The notes: generated by a model not told the origin, from the letters alone. A DNA stretch of 64,000 bases from Streptomyces sp. NBC_00239 (GCF_036194065.1 NZ_CP108097.1:124001-188000), one strand, 5' to 3'. Shown: positions 46,014 to 55,779, counted from the first letter of the stretch. Numbers and translations: made by a program.

Positions 46014-47048
46014 TCAGACGGCACGCACCTGCGCAACGGCCGGATTGAGGTGAGCGGAAGACTGCGGGTCGAGGCCGGTCAGGACGGCCGTGGCGACCTG
46101 CTCGCCGTCCTGATGGAAAGCGACCTGGACCCGGAGCTCCCCCGGTCGCCGCGTCGGCAGGAGTTCGGCGTCGATCCAGCACGGGCTGTCGAGTTCGGCG
46201 TACCGGTGGAAAGTGGTGGAGGACGAGCTCAGCGCGAAGAAGTCCGGCTCGGACACCGCGCAGGCCGCCTGGCGCGCCGCCTCCTGCAGGACCATGCCGG
46301 GCAGGTGATCGCCGCCGTGGTCGAAGAGGATGGGGTGCGCGGGGTCGGGACTGACCAGCCACCGACCGGGCACGTCGGTGGCGGCGAGCACCACGTCGAA
46401 GGGCGAGAGTCTGCCGACCAGCGAGGGAGCGACCAGCCGGGGCCGCTCGGCGACCGGGGCGAGGGCAGTGGCCCCGAGGATCTTCCGCCCCCGGATCCGG
46501 CGGTAGCTGGCCTCGGATATGCAGCTGAACTTGCCTCCGCCGGCGGCCGCGACCTTGCCGTCCCTGCGGACGGTGACCCGCATGGTGAAGTCGGCGAGCC
46601 GCTTGCCCTTCCAGTTCATACTCGTGCACTCGGCGTGCAGGTCGAGGTCGCTGGGAGCCCCTCCGATGGCCAACTGGTCGTGATAGACAGTCAGATCCAT
46701 GTCCCACATGACGAAGTGGTTGCCCAGCGGCACGTCGAACTCCGCGTGCGCCAGGAACAGCCCGACCTGACGAATGGTTTCAGCAGCCTGCAGCGGGTCG
46801 TGACGCCGGCCGTCGGGGCTGGTGAAGAAGGTGTGAGCACGCGGCCACTGCCCGGTGAGCGCGAAGTTGTTGCCATCGACCTTGCGGGCGCCGGTCAGGA
46901 AGACCTCGGCGAGGGACGCGCGGTGCACGTACTCCCTCGGCACGGTCGTGGTCAGCTGAAGCAGCTCCGCCGGACGAGCCGCACCAGTCTCCGTGGCCGT
47001 CGACCAGGTGGCTGACGAGGCGGCCTTCTGGAACGTCATCAGGGGCAT
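46014..47048 (-). CDS. AfsA/ScbA-type gamma-butyrolactone synthase
   Basis: 344 residues with two AfsA repeats: HRASLAEVFLTGARKV, QWPRAHTFF, LQAAETIRQVGLFLAHAEFDVPLGNHFVMW, and in the second half DHGGDHLPGMVLQEAARQAA. AfsA-type enzymes join a beta-ketoacyl group to dihydroxyacetone phosphate, the first step of gamma-butyrolactone signals. The start has GGAGAGG 8 bases upstream. It is divergent from the TetR gene at 47637 across three ARE-like operators, the usual layout of receptor-controlled signal synthesis. Confidence 0.93.
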   Translation of the reverse strand: MPLMTFQKAASSATWSTATETGAARPAELLQLTTTVPREYVHRASLAEVFLTGARKVDGNNFALTGQWPRAHTFFTSPDGRRHDPLQAAETIRQVGLFLAHAEFDVPLGNHFVMWDMDLTVYHDQLAIGGAPSDLDLHAECTSMNWKGKRLADFTMRVTVRRDGKVAAAGGGKFSCISEASYRRIRGRKILGATALAPVAERPRLVAPSLVGRLSPFDVVLAATDVPGRWLVSPDPAHPILFDHGGDHLPGMVLQEAARQAACAVSEPDFFALSSSSTTFHRYAELDSPCWIDAELLPTRRPGELRVQVAFHQDGEQVATAVLTGLDPQSSAHLNPAVAQVRAV

Positions 47049-47111
47049 GGGGACCTCTCCGCGCGCCGAGTTGGGGTTGGTCAGGGACCCTGGAGCGGAC
47101 CCCGCGCTCCA

Positions 47112-47139
47112 TAAGATACGTACTAACCGGTTTTATTTT
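47112..47139. promoter_or_regulatory. ARE-like operator at the afsA-like promoter
   Basis: AAGATACGTACTAACCGG then TTTTATTTT is close to the autoregulatory elements bound by GBL receptors. It lies 65 bp upstream of the afsA-like start. Confidence 0.78.
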
Positions 47140-47392
47140 CAAGGCGTTTGGGGCTCGAGCGCCCCGCAAGATTCCGGCCGATCACCGCCGCCGAGAGGAT
47201 CCCGCCGCCACCTGTACGAACGCGACGGACCCTGCGCCAAAGAGAGCCGGAGCTTCCGCTTCTGCCTTGCGCCTGGGGCCTCGACGCAGGGATTCCGGGC
47301 CCCGGGGGCAACGCGGCGCCCATGCGGTCAACCGGCGAAGATCAGCCATACGCGAGGAAGACCGCGGTTCGACCGCCGCCGGATGAAGGCTT

Positions 47393-47421
47393 GCAAAAAC
47401 CGCCAGCGTGGTTTTATTCTC
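47393..47421. promoter_or_regulatory. ARE-like operator, central
   Basis: GCAAAAACCGCCAGCGTGG then TTTTATTCTC is an ARE-type inverted sequence in the middle of the divergent region. Confidence 0.6.
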
Positions 47422-47565
47422 ATGCCACCGACACATTCCGCCCGGCTCCCCATCCGGTCACGGATCCTCCACAAGGCCGCCCGCAAGCTCGCAGGCGACG
47501 ACGAGCACGGGACCGCTTCGTCACCAGTTCGCCAGGTGTGAACTGACACCATCGCACCCTCCCTG

Positions 47566-47593
47566 TTAAGATACGAACCTGACGGTTTTTTCT
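47566..47593. promoter_or_regulatory. ARE-like operator at the TetR promoter
   Basis: TTAAGATACGAACCTGACGG then TTTTTTCT, closely similar to the site at 47112, 44 bp before the receptor start, suitable for autorepression. Confidence 0.78.
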
Positions 47594-47636
47594 CAGCAGC
47601 CTGTAACACGCGGGTGAAGTCGTACGGAGGTGCGGA

Positions 47637-48332
47637 ATGGCGCGGCAAGAACGAGCCATTCGAACCCGGGAGGCAATCCTCACCGCGGCGGCGGAGGTGT
47701 TCGACGAGGTCGGCTACGAAGCCGCCACGATCGCCGAGATCCTCCAGCGTTCCGGGCTCACCAAGGGCGCCCTCTACTTCCACTTCGCGTCCAAGGACGA
47801 ACTCGCCCAGGGCGTACTGGCCGGTCAGGTCGGAGCCGTGCCCGAGATCCCGCGACAGGAACTGAAGCTCCAGGACGCGATCGACCGCGCCTTCCTTCTC
47901 GCCCACCTGCTCACGCGTGAGCCGCTGCTGCGCGGCAGCGTCCGGCTCACCGTGGAACAGGGAACACCCCGTGACGCGATCGACCGGAAGGTGCCCTTCG
48001 AGGCATGGACCGATACCGCCGTCGAGCTGTTCGACGAGGCGAAGGCGTGCGGCGAGCTGCTGCCCCACATCGACACGCTGAACGCCGCGAAGCTGTTCGT
48101 GGGTGCCTTCGCAGGCGTACAGCTGATGTCCCAGGCCGTCAACGGCCGGGCCGACGTCCGGGAGCGGGTGTCGGACCTGTACAGCTACCTGATGTCGGCC
48201 ATCGCCGTGCCGGCCGTACTGGTCCGGCTGGACCTCAAGCCGGACCGCGGCATCCGGGTGTACGAGGACGCCATGCGGCTTCGTGAGGAGAAGGAACAGG
48301 CCGGGGGCGGCTCGGAGAAGCCCTCCGAGTAA
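47637..48332 (+). CDS. TetR-family gamma-butyrolactone receptor (ScbR/ArpA-like) 2
   Basis: 231 residues: [37 protein letters not shown] in position 1-37, [23 protein letters not shown], and the ligand domain with [26 protein letters not shown], which is typical of true GBL receptors. Divergent from the afsA-like gene and flanked by AREs, it is the better candidate for the cognate receptor. The P450 gene follows after 31 bp. GGAGG precedes the ATG. Confidence 0.93.
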   Translation: MARQERAIRTREAILTAAAEVFDEVGYEAATIAEILQRSGLTKGALYFHFASKDELAQGVLAGQVGAVPEIPRQELKLQDAIDRAFLLAHLLTREPLLRGSVRLTVEQGTPRDAIDRKVPFEAWTDTAVELFDEAKACGELLPHIDTLNAAKLFVGAFAGVQLMSQAVNGRADVRERVSDLYSYLMSAIAVPAVLVRLDLKPDRGIRVYEDAMRLREEKEQAGGGSEKPSE

Positions 48333-48363
48333 GCGGCACCGGTCGGGGGACGGAGTGCACTCA

Positions 48364-49590
48364 ATGGAAACAGCCTGCCCGTACGCGCTTGACGCCTCGG
48401 GACGCGATCTCGCCGGTGAAGCCGCCATGCTGAGGGGGCAGGGACCGGCCGTACGGATCGCGTTACCGGGTGGCGTCACCGCGTGGTCGGTCACCGGATA
48501 CCGCCAGATCAAGCAGCTGCTGACGGACCCCCGGGTCTCCAAGGACGCACGCCTGCACTGGCCCGCCTTCATCGACGGGCATGTCACCGAAGACTGGCGG
48601 CTCTACCGCTGGGTGGCCGCGCGCAACATGCTCTCCGCCTACGGCGAGGAGCACGCGAGGCTGCGGCGGCTGATCGCGGGCGCCTTCACCCACCGCCGCA
48701 GCGCTGCCCTGCGGCCCCGCATCGAGGAGATCACCGCCGAACTGTTGCGCGACCTGGCGGCGACGCCGGCCGGAGCGCAAGTCGACCTGATCGCATCCTT
48801 CGCCCGCCCGCTGCCCATCCAGGTCATCTGCGAGCTGTTCGGCGTGGACGAGGACGTCCGGCCGGACCTGTGCGGTGCCATCGACGCCACGCTGCGTACG
48901 TCCACGGGCCTCGACCAGGCCCGCGCGGCCCGCGCCACGGCCCACGCACTGCTGACCTCCCTGGTGGCCGCGCGCCGGGCCGCCCCGCGCAACGACCTGA
49001 CCTCGGCCCTCATCGCGGCCAGGGATCCGTCCGGCGAGCAGCTCACGGACCTGGAGCTCACCGACACCCTCAAAATGATGATCGGCGCGGGGTACGACAC
49101 CACGGTGAACCTGCTCGGCAACGCGGTGGCCGCACTCCTCACCCATCCCGCCCAGCGGGCCCGTGTGACGGCCGGGCAGGTCGGCTGGGACGCCGTCATC
49201 GCCGAGACGCTGCGGCTGCAAGGACCCGTCGCACACGTACCCATGCGCTTCGCCGTGGAGGACATCGACCTGGACGGGGTCCTGATCCGCAAGGGCGATC
49301 CCATCGTCGTCTCCTTCGCCGCGGCGGGTCTCGACCCGGAGCAGCACGGCGAAGACGCGGCCGAGTTCCGCCTGCAGCGCCCAGGCGGCCACGACAACCT
49401 GGCCTTCGGCCACGGCGCCCACTACTGCCTGGGCGCTCCGCTCGCCAGGACGGAAGCCGCGGTCGCGCTTCCCGCGCTCTTCGAGCGCTTCCCCCGAATG
49501 GCGCAGGCGCAGCCGTTCGAGCCGCTGGAGTCGTTCATCGTCAACGGCTACCGGTCGCTGCCGGTCGTGCTCGGCACCCCGGGGAGCTGA
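48364..49590 (+). CDS. Cytochrome P450 with a TTA codon
   Basis: 408 residues from ATG 48364; longer upstream frames would run into the TetR gene. The I-helix is [12 protein letters not shown], the ExxR is ETLR and the haem loop is [15 protein letters not shown]. Codon 34 is TTA (48463-48465), the only one I noticed in the genes checked; it makes translation dependent on bldA tRNA. Located after the receptor and before a reductase, it probably tailors the autoregulator, as P450s do for some butenolide and butyrolactone signals; that is inference. Confidence 0.92.
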   Translation: METACPYALDASGRDLAGEAAMLRGQGPAVRIALPGGVTAWSVTGYRQIKQLLTDPRVSKDARLHWPAFIDGHVTEDWRLYRWVAARNMLSAYGEEHARLRRLIAGAFTHRRSAALRPRIEEITAELLRDLAATPAGAQVDLIASFARPLPIQVICELFGVDEDVRPDLCGAIDATLRTSTGLDQARAARATAHALLTSLVAARRAAPRNDLTSALIAARDPSGEQLTDLELTDTLKMMIGAGYDTTVNLLGNAVAALLTHPAQRARVTAGQVGWDAVIAETLRLQGPVAHVPMRFAVEDIDLDGVLIRKGDPIVVSFAAAGLDPEQHGEDAAEFRLQRPGGHDNLAFGHGAHYCLGAPLARTEAAVALPALFERFPRMAQAQPFEPLESFIVNGYRSLPVVLGTPGS

Positions 49591-49597
49591 CGACGTC

Positions 49598-50440
49598 GTG
49601 ATCGCGATTACCGGTGCGACCGGCACGGTGGGACGCGAAGTGGCCCGCCGGCTGCCCGCCGCGCATCCGTGCATGCTGCTGACCAGGAGTCCGGAGAAGA
49701 CCGGCGGCATCCGGCCCGGTGCCGCCGCCGTGCGGGCCGATCTGAACGACAGGGCAGGCCTGGCGAAGTTGCTGGCCGGGGTGACCGCCCTGTTCGTGGT
49801 GACCTGCGATCCCTTCCGGCCGCAGGACGAGAACCTCGTCGAGGCGGCGCAGGAGGCGGGCGTGAGGCGCCTGGTGAAGCTGTCCGCCCTGGCGGTCGCC
49901 GACCCCGGTGCGGACGACCTGATCACCGGCTGGCACCGGGCGAGCGAGGAGCGGATCCGCACCTCGGAACTCGCGTGGACGATCCTGCGCCCACGCGCCT
50001 TCATGTCGAACACACTCGCCTGGGCGCGGTCGGTGAAGTCCGAGCGGACGGTACGGGCCTTCCAGGGGGCGGCCCGCAACGCCTGTGTCGATCCGGCCGA
50101 CATCGCCGACGCCGCGGTCCGCGCCCTGACCGGGCCGGGCAGCGCGGGGCGGATCATCCCGCTCACCGGCCCGGAGGCACTGTCTCCCAGGGAGCAGACC
50201 GCTCAGCTGGCCGCGGAGCTGGGGACGCCGCTGCGCTTCGAGGAACTGACCCGTGACCAGGTCCGCGCGGCCTGGGCGCGCCACTACCCGGATCCCGTCG
50301 TCGAGGCTCTGCTGCAGAGTGCACAGCGCCAGCAGGCCGGGGCGAAGTCCTCGGTGGAACAGGCACCCGGCGAAGGCGAGGAACGCCCGGCCCGCACCTA
50401 CCGCGCCTGGGTGCGCGAACACCGGGCCGCCTTCCTCTGA
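49598..50440 (+). CDS. NmrA-like NAD(P)-binding reductase
   Basis: 280 residues from GTG 49598, 7 bp after the P450 stop. IAITGATGTVGREVARRL is the dinucleotide site; RLVKLSALAV and WTILRPRAFMSN are NmrA/atypical SDR features. In the operon with the receptor and P450, it may reduce the 6-keto or butenolide intermediate of the signal, as ScbB- or BarS1-like enzymes do. Classical SDR catalytic Tyr-x-x-x-Lys is not visible, so a regulatory or redox-sensing role is possible. Confidence 0.82.
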   Translation: MIAITGATGTVGREVARRLPAAHPCMLLTRSPEKTGGIRPGAAAVRADLNDRAGLAKLLAGVTALFVVTCDPFRPQDENLVEAAQEAGVRRLVKLSALAVADPGADDLITGWHRASEERIRTSELAWTILRPRAFMSNTLAWARSVKSERTVRAFQGAARNACVDPADIADAAVRALTGPGSAGRIIPLTGPEALSPREQTAQLAAELGTPLRFEELTRDQVRAAWARHYPDPVVEALLQSAQRQQAGAKSSVEQAPGEGEERPARTYRAWVREHRAAFL

Positions 50441-50477
50441 CGGACGGTGTGGCCCGATTCCCGGGCCGCACCGCGGG

Positions 50478-50993
50478 TCAGGCCGCGGCCAGGTAGGCGG
50501 TGGGGTGTTCGGGGGCTCGGGTGGCCGTGGACGGGCGGGCCTGGGGGGCTGTAACGGCCGGGGCCGAGGCCGGGGCCGGGCGGAAGACGAACAGGCGCAG
50601 GACCGTGAAGCGGGCGAGGCCGGCGAGGGCGGAGGCGGTGAGGTAGACCGCCTGTTCGGTGAGGAGGCCGGGGGCGTCCCGGAGCAGGTGCAGGGCGAGC
50701 ACCGCCAGGCTGGTGGCCGCGTAGGCGCCGGCCGCCGAGCCCGCCGACTGGAGGTGCTGGCGCAGGTCGGGGCGGTGGCCGGCGCCGAAGGTGAAGCGGG
50801 CGTGCAGGACGGTGCCCAGGGCGGTCGTGGCGACGGTGACGAGCGCGTTGGCCAGGGCCCAGGGCAGCAGCGCGGCGAGGGCCGCGACCGCGGCGCCGGC
50901 AAGGACTCCGAGGCCGCCGCCGCACAGCACGAAGCGGGCGAACGCGGCTAACGGGCCCGGCGCCGCGGCGGGTTGGCACGGTGCTCGCTCCAT
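50478..50993 (-). CDS. GtrA-family small membrane protein
   Basis: 171 residues with four hydrophobic segments (FARFVLCGGGLGVLAGAAVA, LPWALANALVTVATTALGTVL, AGAYAATSLAVLALHLL, LTASALAGLARFTVLRLFVF by sequence order) and the GtrA-like arrangement. GtrA proteins act in the transfer of lipid-linked sugars across the membrane. Its stop converges on the NmrA-like gene. I see no link to the biosynthetic blocks. Confidence 0.8.
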   Translation of the reverse strand: MERAPCQPAAAPGPLAAFARFVLCGGGLGVLAGAAVAALAALLPWALANALVTVATTALGTVLHARFTFGAGHRPDLRQHLQSAGSAAGAYAATSLAVLALHLLRDAPGLLTEQAVYLTASALAGLARFTVLRLFVFRPAPASAPAVTAPQARPSTATRAPEHPTAYLAAA

Positions 50994-51125
50994 CGTCTTG
51001 CCCTTCGTCGTCGTCGGCCGCACGCCGTCCGGCGCGTCGTACACCGTATGAATTCCGTACACTGTTCGCAATTTATTACTGTGCGCACCCTCGGGTGGCG
51101 GAGCGGGCGGCCCTAGGATCCGGAC

Positions 51126-52400
51126 GTGCGCACGGGCCGGGAGATTCACTTGGCCGCCGTGCTCCAAGGGGAGCCGGCGGAACGGCACTTCGCGGTGGTG
51201 GAGGTGCCAGTGCCGGCGCCGGGCCCCGGCGAAGTGCTGGTGCGCAACGCCTACATGGTGCTGAGCCCGGCCGTGCTCTCCCGGATGGCGGCGGCCGGCG
51301 GCCTGCCGGTGACCCGGTACGAGGTCGGCAAGGTGCTCTTCGGCAGCGCCCTCGGCGAGGTCCTGGCCACCGGCGACGAGGCCCCGCACGGCCACCCCGC
51401 GGCCGGCACGGACGGCCGCCCCGCGGACGCCCCGGACGGCCGCCGCGGCCGCGGCCCGGACGCCCCGCTGCGGCCCGGTGACGTCGTGGTGCACGAACTC
51501 GGGTGGCGGGAGTACGCCCTCGCCCCGCCGGCCCGCTTCCGGCGGGTCCCCCGCCGGGCGCTGGCCGCCCCCGCCCGCTACCTCGGCAACGGTCTGCTCG
51601 CCTACTACGGGCTGCTGGACATCGCCGGCATGCGCCCCGGGGACACCGTGTACGTCTCGAGCGCGGCGGGCGCCGTCGGCAGCGTCGCCGGGCAGATCGC
51701 CCGCCTCAAGGGCGCGGCCCGTGTGATCGGCAGCGCCGGGACGGCCGCCAAGACCGCCCACCTGACGGAAGTCCTGGGCTTCGACGCCGCCTTCGACCAC
51801 CGGGCCTCCGGTCTGCACGACCCCCGCCGCGTTCCCCGGCACGCCGCGCAACTCGCCGCGCGGCTGCGGGCGGCCGCGCCCGGCGGCATCGACGTGTACT
51901 TCGACACCGTGGGCGGCGCACACCTCGAAGCGGCGGTGGAGGTCCTGCGCCCGCACGGCCGGGTCGCCCTGTGCGGCATGCTCGCCGAGCAGCACGGCAC
52001 CGGCCGGTACGCGGCCGAGCCGACGCCCGGCCCGCGCAATCTGGGGCTCGCCGTCGCCAAGTCGCTGACCCTGCGCGGCTTCCGGGTGCAGGACTGTCCC
52101 GCGTCGACCGCCGCCCGGTACGAGGCGGACCTGGAGGAGTGGCTGGCGCGCGGCGCGATCCGACTGGAGGACACCGTCGTCGACGGCCTGGAGTCGGCCC
52201 CGGCGGCCCTGCGCGACCTGGTACGCGGCACCTACCTGGGCCGCGTGCTCGTACGCCTCACCGACCCCGGCAGCCACCCCGGCACCACCACCGACCCCAC
52301 CCCCGGCACGGGCCCCGCAACCACCCCCGGCACGGGCCCCGGCACCACCCCCGGCACGGGCCCCGGCACCACCCCCGGCACCGACCTGGGCGAGTCGTAG
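51126..52400 (+). CDS. MDR-family NADP-dependent oxidoreductase with a repeat tail
   Basis: 424 residues. LAAVLQGEPAERHFAVVEV, GNGLLAYYGLLDIAGMRPGDTVYVSSAAGAVGSVAGQIARLKG (by order) and DVYFDTVGGAHLEAA match zinc-free enoyl or prostaglandin-type reductases. A C-terminal tail repeats PGTGPGTT from a 21-bp DNA repeat (52299-52385). The start is GTG 51126. TAGGAT at 51114 lies about 6 bases before it and no ribosome site is seen, so the transcript may be leaderless. Confidence 0.87.
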   Translation: MRTGREIHLAAVLQGEPAERHFAVVEVPVPAPGPGEVLVRNAYMVLSPAVLSRMAAAGGLPVTRYEVGKVLFGSALGEVLATGDEAPHGHPAAGTDGRPADAPDGRRGRGPDAPLRPGDVVVHELGWREYALAPPARFRRVPRRALAAPARYLGNGLLAYYGLLDIAGMRPGDTVYVSSAAGAVGSVAGQIARLKGAARVIGSAGTAAKTAHLTEVLGFDAAFDHRASGLHDPRRVPRHAAQLAARLRAAAPGGIDVYFDTVGGAHLEAAVEVLRPHGRVALCGMLAEQHGTGRYAAEPTPGPRNLGLAVAKSLTLRGFRVQDCPASTAARYEADLEEWLARGAIRLEDTVVDGLESAPAALRDLVRGTYLGRVLVRLTDPGSHPGTTTDPTPGTGPATTPGTGPGTTPGTGPGTTPGTDLGES

Positions 52401-52544
52401 CGGGCCCCGGCCCGAGCAATCCAGAAGGTGCCCGGACGGGCCGGGCGCAACGAGGATCAAGCCGCGCGAGCGTGACGCGCGCTGCGGCGCGGGCCCCGAC
52501 CGGTCCCCGCCGCCGGACCTTCCCCTACGTACGACGGAGGACTC

Positions 52545-53555
52545 ATGCCCGACCGGCGACGGATGCCCGCGGTCCTGGTGACGGCCGCCACCGCGGTGGC
52601 ACTGACCCTCGTACCCCAGCCGACCGCGTCGGTCGCGGCGCCGCCCACGGACTGCACGTACAACCACAGCGGCCTGGTGCCGCTGAACGACCTGGGCACC
52701 GGCACCTACCAGGGCGTGACGGGCGGCCTCTACCCGAACGGCGCCAACACCCGGCCCGCCGCGCACAACACGGCCGGGGTGAACCTCGCGCAGAACCAGG
52801 TGCTCCCGCGCAACGCGGCCGGACAGGTCGACCTGGTCAACGGCAAGATCGTGCTGATCTCCATCGGCATGTCGAACACCACCCAGGAGTTCCAGAAGTT
52901 CATCCAGACCGTGAACGCCTGGGGCGGCAAGAACCCGAAGCTCGTCCTCGTCGACGGCGCGCAGGGCGGCAAGGACGCGAACGCTTGGGCCAACCCGTCG
53001 GACACCACCTGGTCCGTCCTCGCCACCCGCCTGACCGGCGCCGGGGTGACCCCCGCGCAGGTGCAGGCGGTCTGGCTGAAGGAGCAGTTCGTCGGCGACA
53101 ACCTCGGCGCCTTCCCGGCCGGTGCGCAGACCCTGCGCAACGCGCTCGCCGACATCGTCCGCAACGCCCGCGCGAAGTACTCCAACCTTGCCGTCGGCTA
53201 CGTCGCCAGCCGCATCTACACCTACAACCCGGTCCGCGGCGCGGGCGCCTACCAGCAGGGCTTCGCCGTCAAGAAGCTGATCGAGGACCAGATCAACGGG
53301 GACTCCACGCTCGCGTACGGCGCCGGCGGCGTCGCGCCCTGGCTGTCCTGGGGCCCGTACCTGTGGGCCGACGGGCTGGGCTCCGACCGCGTGGCCGGCG
53401 GCATCCCCGGGCGCAGCGACGGCCTGGAGTGGAAGTGCTCGGACCTGGTGTCGGACCGCGTGCACCCCAGTGACACCGGCCAGCAGAAGGTGGCCGACCT
53501 GATGCTCGCGCAGTTCAGCACCGATTCCACCACGACGCCCTGGTTCAACAACTAG
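52545..53555 (+). CDS. Secreted SGNH-hydrolase-like protein
   Basis: 336 residues with a signal peptide (VLVTAATAVALTLVPQPTASVAA, cleavage near 31). LISIGMSNT may be the Ser block I, and VSDRVHPSDTGQQKVADLM is a typical DxxH block V of SGNH esterases. Two Cys (CTYNH near the N-terminus and WKCSDL near 300) could form a disulfide. The substrate is unknown. GGAGGACTC precedes the ATG. Confidence 0.72.
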   Translation: MPDRRRMPAVLVTAATAVALTLVPQPTASVAAPPTDCTYNHSGLVPLNDLGTGTYQGVTGGLYPNGANTRPAAHNTAGVNLAQNQVLPRNAAGQVDLVNGKIVLISIGMSNTTQEFQKFIQTVNAWGGKNPKLVLVDGAQGGKDANAWANPSDTTWSVLATRLTGAGVTPAQVQAVWLKEQFVGDNLGAFPAGAQTLRNALADIVRNARAKYSNLAVGYVASRIYTYNPVRGAGAYQQGFAVKKLIEDQINGDSTLAYGAGGVAPWLSWGPYLWADGLGSDRVAGGIPGRSDGLEWKCSDLVSDRVHPSDTGQQKVADLMLAQFSTDSTTTPWFNN

Positions 53556-53612
53556 CATCCGCGCAGGGCGGCCGCCCACCGACGACCGGCCGCCGAGGGA
53601 GGACCGACGTCC

Positions 53613-54170
53613 ATGCCGCACATCGAGATTCCTGCCGAAGTCCCCGGCATCCGGGGCCTGATGGCCAGCAAGCCCGTCTCCGGGCTCAAGCTCAACGAGC
53701 TCGCCCAGCAGCTGCTGCGCGGCGAGTCGCCGCTCACCGTGGGCGAGCGCGAGGTGATCGCCGCGTACGTGTCGCACCTCAACAGCACCCGGTACTGCAC
53801 GGGTTCGCATTCGGCGGCCGCCGCGCACACCCACGAGGGCGGCTACGACCTGGTGGAGGCGGTCAAGAAGGACCTGGAGACCGCGCCGGTCGACGAGCGG
53901 CTGCGGGCCCTGCTGCGGATCGCCGGGAAGGTCCGCGGCGACGCCCGTACGGTCGGTCCCGAGGACGTGGCGGCGGCCCGGGCGGCGGGCGCCGACGACG
54001 AGTCGATCCACGACGCGGTGCTGATCGCGGCGGCGTTCTGCATGTACAACCGGTACGTCGACGGGCTCGGCGCGATCACGCCCGAGGACCCGGCGGTGTA
54101 CGACGAGATCGGCGCGCACCTGGCCGCGAACGGCTACCTGCCGCCGAAGCAGCCGCAGCCGTCCGTCTGA
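53613..54170 (+). CDS. AhpD-like/carboxymuconolactone decarboxylase-family peroxidase
   Basis: 185 residues. The redox motif is atypical: YCTGSHSAAAAH has one Cys and the His of CxxxH. LRALLRIAGKVRGDARTVGPEDV and AAFCMYNRYVDGLG are features of the alkylhydroperoxidase-like domain proteins. It probably removes peroxides or reacts with small thiols. It lies 58 bp after the SGNH-like gene and ends before a strong bidirectional terminator. Confidence 0.85.
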   Translation: MPHIEIPAEVPGIRGLMASKPVSGLKLNELAQQLLRGESPLTVGEREVIAAYVSHLNSTRYCTGSHSAAAAHTHEGGYDLVEAVKKDLETAPVDERLRALLRIAGKVRGDARTVGPEDVAAARAAGADDESIHDAVLIAAAFCMYNRYVDGLGAITPEDPAVYDEIGAHLAANGYLPPKQPQPSV

Positions 54171-54190
54171 GACCGGTACGGGCCGTGCCC

Positions 54191-54232
54191 GGCGAGGCCG
54201 GCCGGCACCTTCGGGTGCCGGCCGGCCTCGCC
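54191..54232. terminator. Bidirectional terminator hairpin
   Basis: A perfect 19-bp stem (GGCGAGGCCGGCCGGCACC and complement) with a TTCG loop lies between the convergent AhpD-like and transporter genes. Confidence 0.9.
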
Positions 54233-54243
54233 TTCGCAACGGC

Positions 54244-55557
54244 CTATTTCGCGGCTGCAAGGGCGGGCTCCGGAACGTTCAGGGCCAGGCGGGCGACGTG
54301 CCCGCGCGAGGCGAAGGCGGCGGGCACCGCCAGCACCACCAGGGCGACCATCGCCGCGACGAACCAGCCGGACGCGCCCTTCTCCCCCAGGAACGTCGCC
54401 AGCGCCGGGACCACGCCGCCGAGCACGGCGGTGGTCACCGCGTGCGGCAGGCCCATGCCCAGCACCCGGACCTCGGGCGGGAACACCTCGGAGAGCAGCT
54501 TGGGCAGCACGCTGGTGACGGAGACGAGGTAGACGACGCCGCTGCCGTAGGCGAGCAGCAGGCTGGGGAAGGTCCCCTCGATGTGCAGGTAGCCGTAGCT
54601 GCCGAAGACGGCGAAGACGACGGTGACGCCGGCGAGGAAGTTGGTGGCGCCGATCTTGTCGGCGAGCATGCCCAGCGGCACGTTGAGCACGAGCATGGTG
54701 CCCACCGCGCACATCACGACCCCGTACATGGTGCCGGGCGGGGCGAGGCGCTGGCCCATCGCCGGGACCACCGCGGACCAGACGCCGCTGACGGTGGCGA
54801 TGCCGCCGACGATGAGCACGGACAGCAGGACGGGGCGGCGGTGGCTGCGCATCACCTGGCGCAGCGAGCCGCGGCTGCGGCGGCCGCGGACCTGCTCCTG
54901 GAAGACGGCGGTCTCGGCGAGCCGGTTGCGCAGGACCATCAGGACGAGGCCGAAGACGCCTCCGACGAGGAAGGGCACCCGCCAGCCCCAGGCGGCCATC
55001 GCGTCGGCGCCGACCGCGGCGGTCAGTCCGCCGCCGATCGCGGAGGCGGTGAGCACGCCCAGGCCCGTGGAGACGGAGAAGAGGGCGCCGTAGAGGCACT
55101 TGCGGTTCTCGGGCGCCTCCTCCATCAGGTAGGCGGCCGCGGTGGGCCATTCGCCGCCGGCGGATATGCCCTGGCCGATCCGGGCGACCACCAGGAGGAG
55201 CGGGGCGAGGATGCCGATGTGCTCGTACGTCGGGGAGACGCCGATGAGGACCGAGCCGGCGGTCATCAGGACGATGGCGAGGAGCAGGGCGGGGCGGCGG
55301 CCGTGCCGGTCCGCGTACCGCCCGAAGAGGATGCCGCCGACGGGCCGGGCGAGCACGCCGATGCCGAACACCGCGAAGGCCCCGAGCAGCGAGGTGACGG
55401 GGTTGGAGGAGGGGAAGAACTGCTTGGCGAACAGGGGGGCGAACAGGCCGAAGGCCAGCAGGTCGTACGACTCGACGGCATTGCCCACCACGGTCGCGGC
55501 GACCGAGCGGCGGCTCGGCCGCGGGGCTGGGGACGGGTGTGTTGCGACGGCTGTCAT
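54244..55557 (-). CDS. MHS-type major facilitator transporter
   Basis: 437 residues with twelve membrane segments. ATVVGNAVESYDLLAFGLFAPLF and LARPVGGILFGRYADRHGRR are the metabolite:H+ symporter (ShiA/ProP) signatures; GQGISAGGEWPTAAAYLMEEAP follows. Such carriers usually import organic acids or betaines, so here it may import a precursor or move an acidic product of the operon at 55.8-64 kb. GGAG precedes ATG 55557. The 222 bp to the next gene holds a promoter but nothing else that I can name. Confidence 0.9.
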   Translation of the reverse strand: MTAVATHPSPAPRPSRRSVAATVVGNAVESYDLLAFGLFAPLFAKQFFPSSNPVTSLLGAFAVFGIGVLARPVGGILFGRYADRHGRRPALLLAIVLMTAGSVLIGVSPTYEHIGILAPLLLVVARIGQGISAGGEWPTAAAYLMEEAPENRKCLYGALFSVSTGLGVLTASAIGGGLTAAVGADAMAAWGWRVPFLVGGVFGLVLMVLRNRLAETAVFQEQVRGRRSRGSLRQVMRSHRRPVLLSVLIVGGIATVSGVWSAVVPAMGQRLAPPGTMYGVVMCAVGTMLVLNVPLGMLADKIGATNFLAGVTVVFAVFGSYGYLHIEGTFPSLLLAYGSGVVYLVSVTSVLPKLLSEVFPPEVRVLGMGLPHAVTTAVLGGVVPALATFLGEKGASGWFVAAMVALVVLAVPAAFASRGHVARLALNVPEPALAAAK

Positions 55558-55779
55558 GAAGTCTCCTGGCGTGTGCGCCGAAAGGACGAGGGCTCATGGT
55601 GCTCGGCGCCGGGGGCCCGTCCAACTCCGAACATGCGCAGATTGCGCACGAACGGAGTGGGCGGACCGGCCGGACCCGGCCAGCATGGTCATCGGGGCGC
55701 TACCGCCGGGAGGGAAACCGGATATGAATCACCGTCAGGTGCCGGCGGATCTGCTGGGGTGGTTCCGGGAGTTCGCCGG

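Larger units (their letters stand above)
47049..47636. other. 588-bp divergent GBL control region
   Basis: It lies between the afsA-like gene and the TetR gene. It holds three ARE-like operators (47112, 47393, 47566). Some frames cross the region but none shows a family. The G+C content is lower than in the neighbouring genes. Confidence 0.8.
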
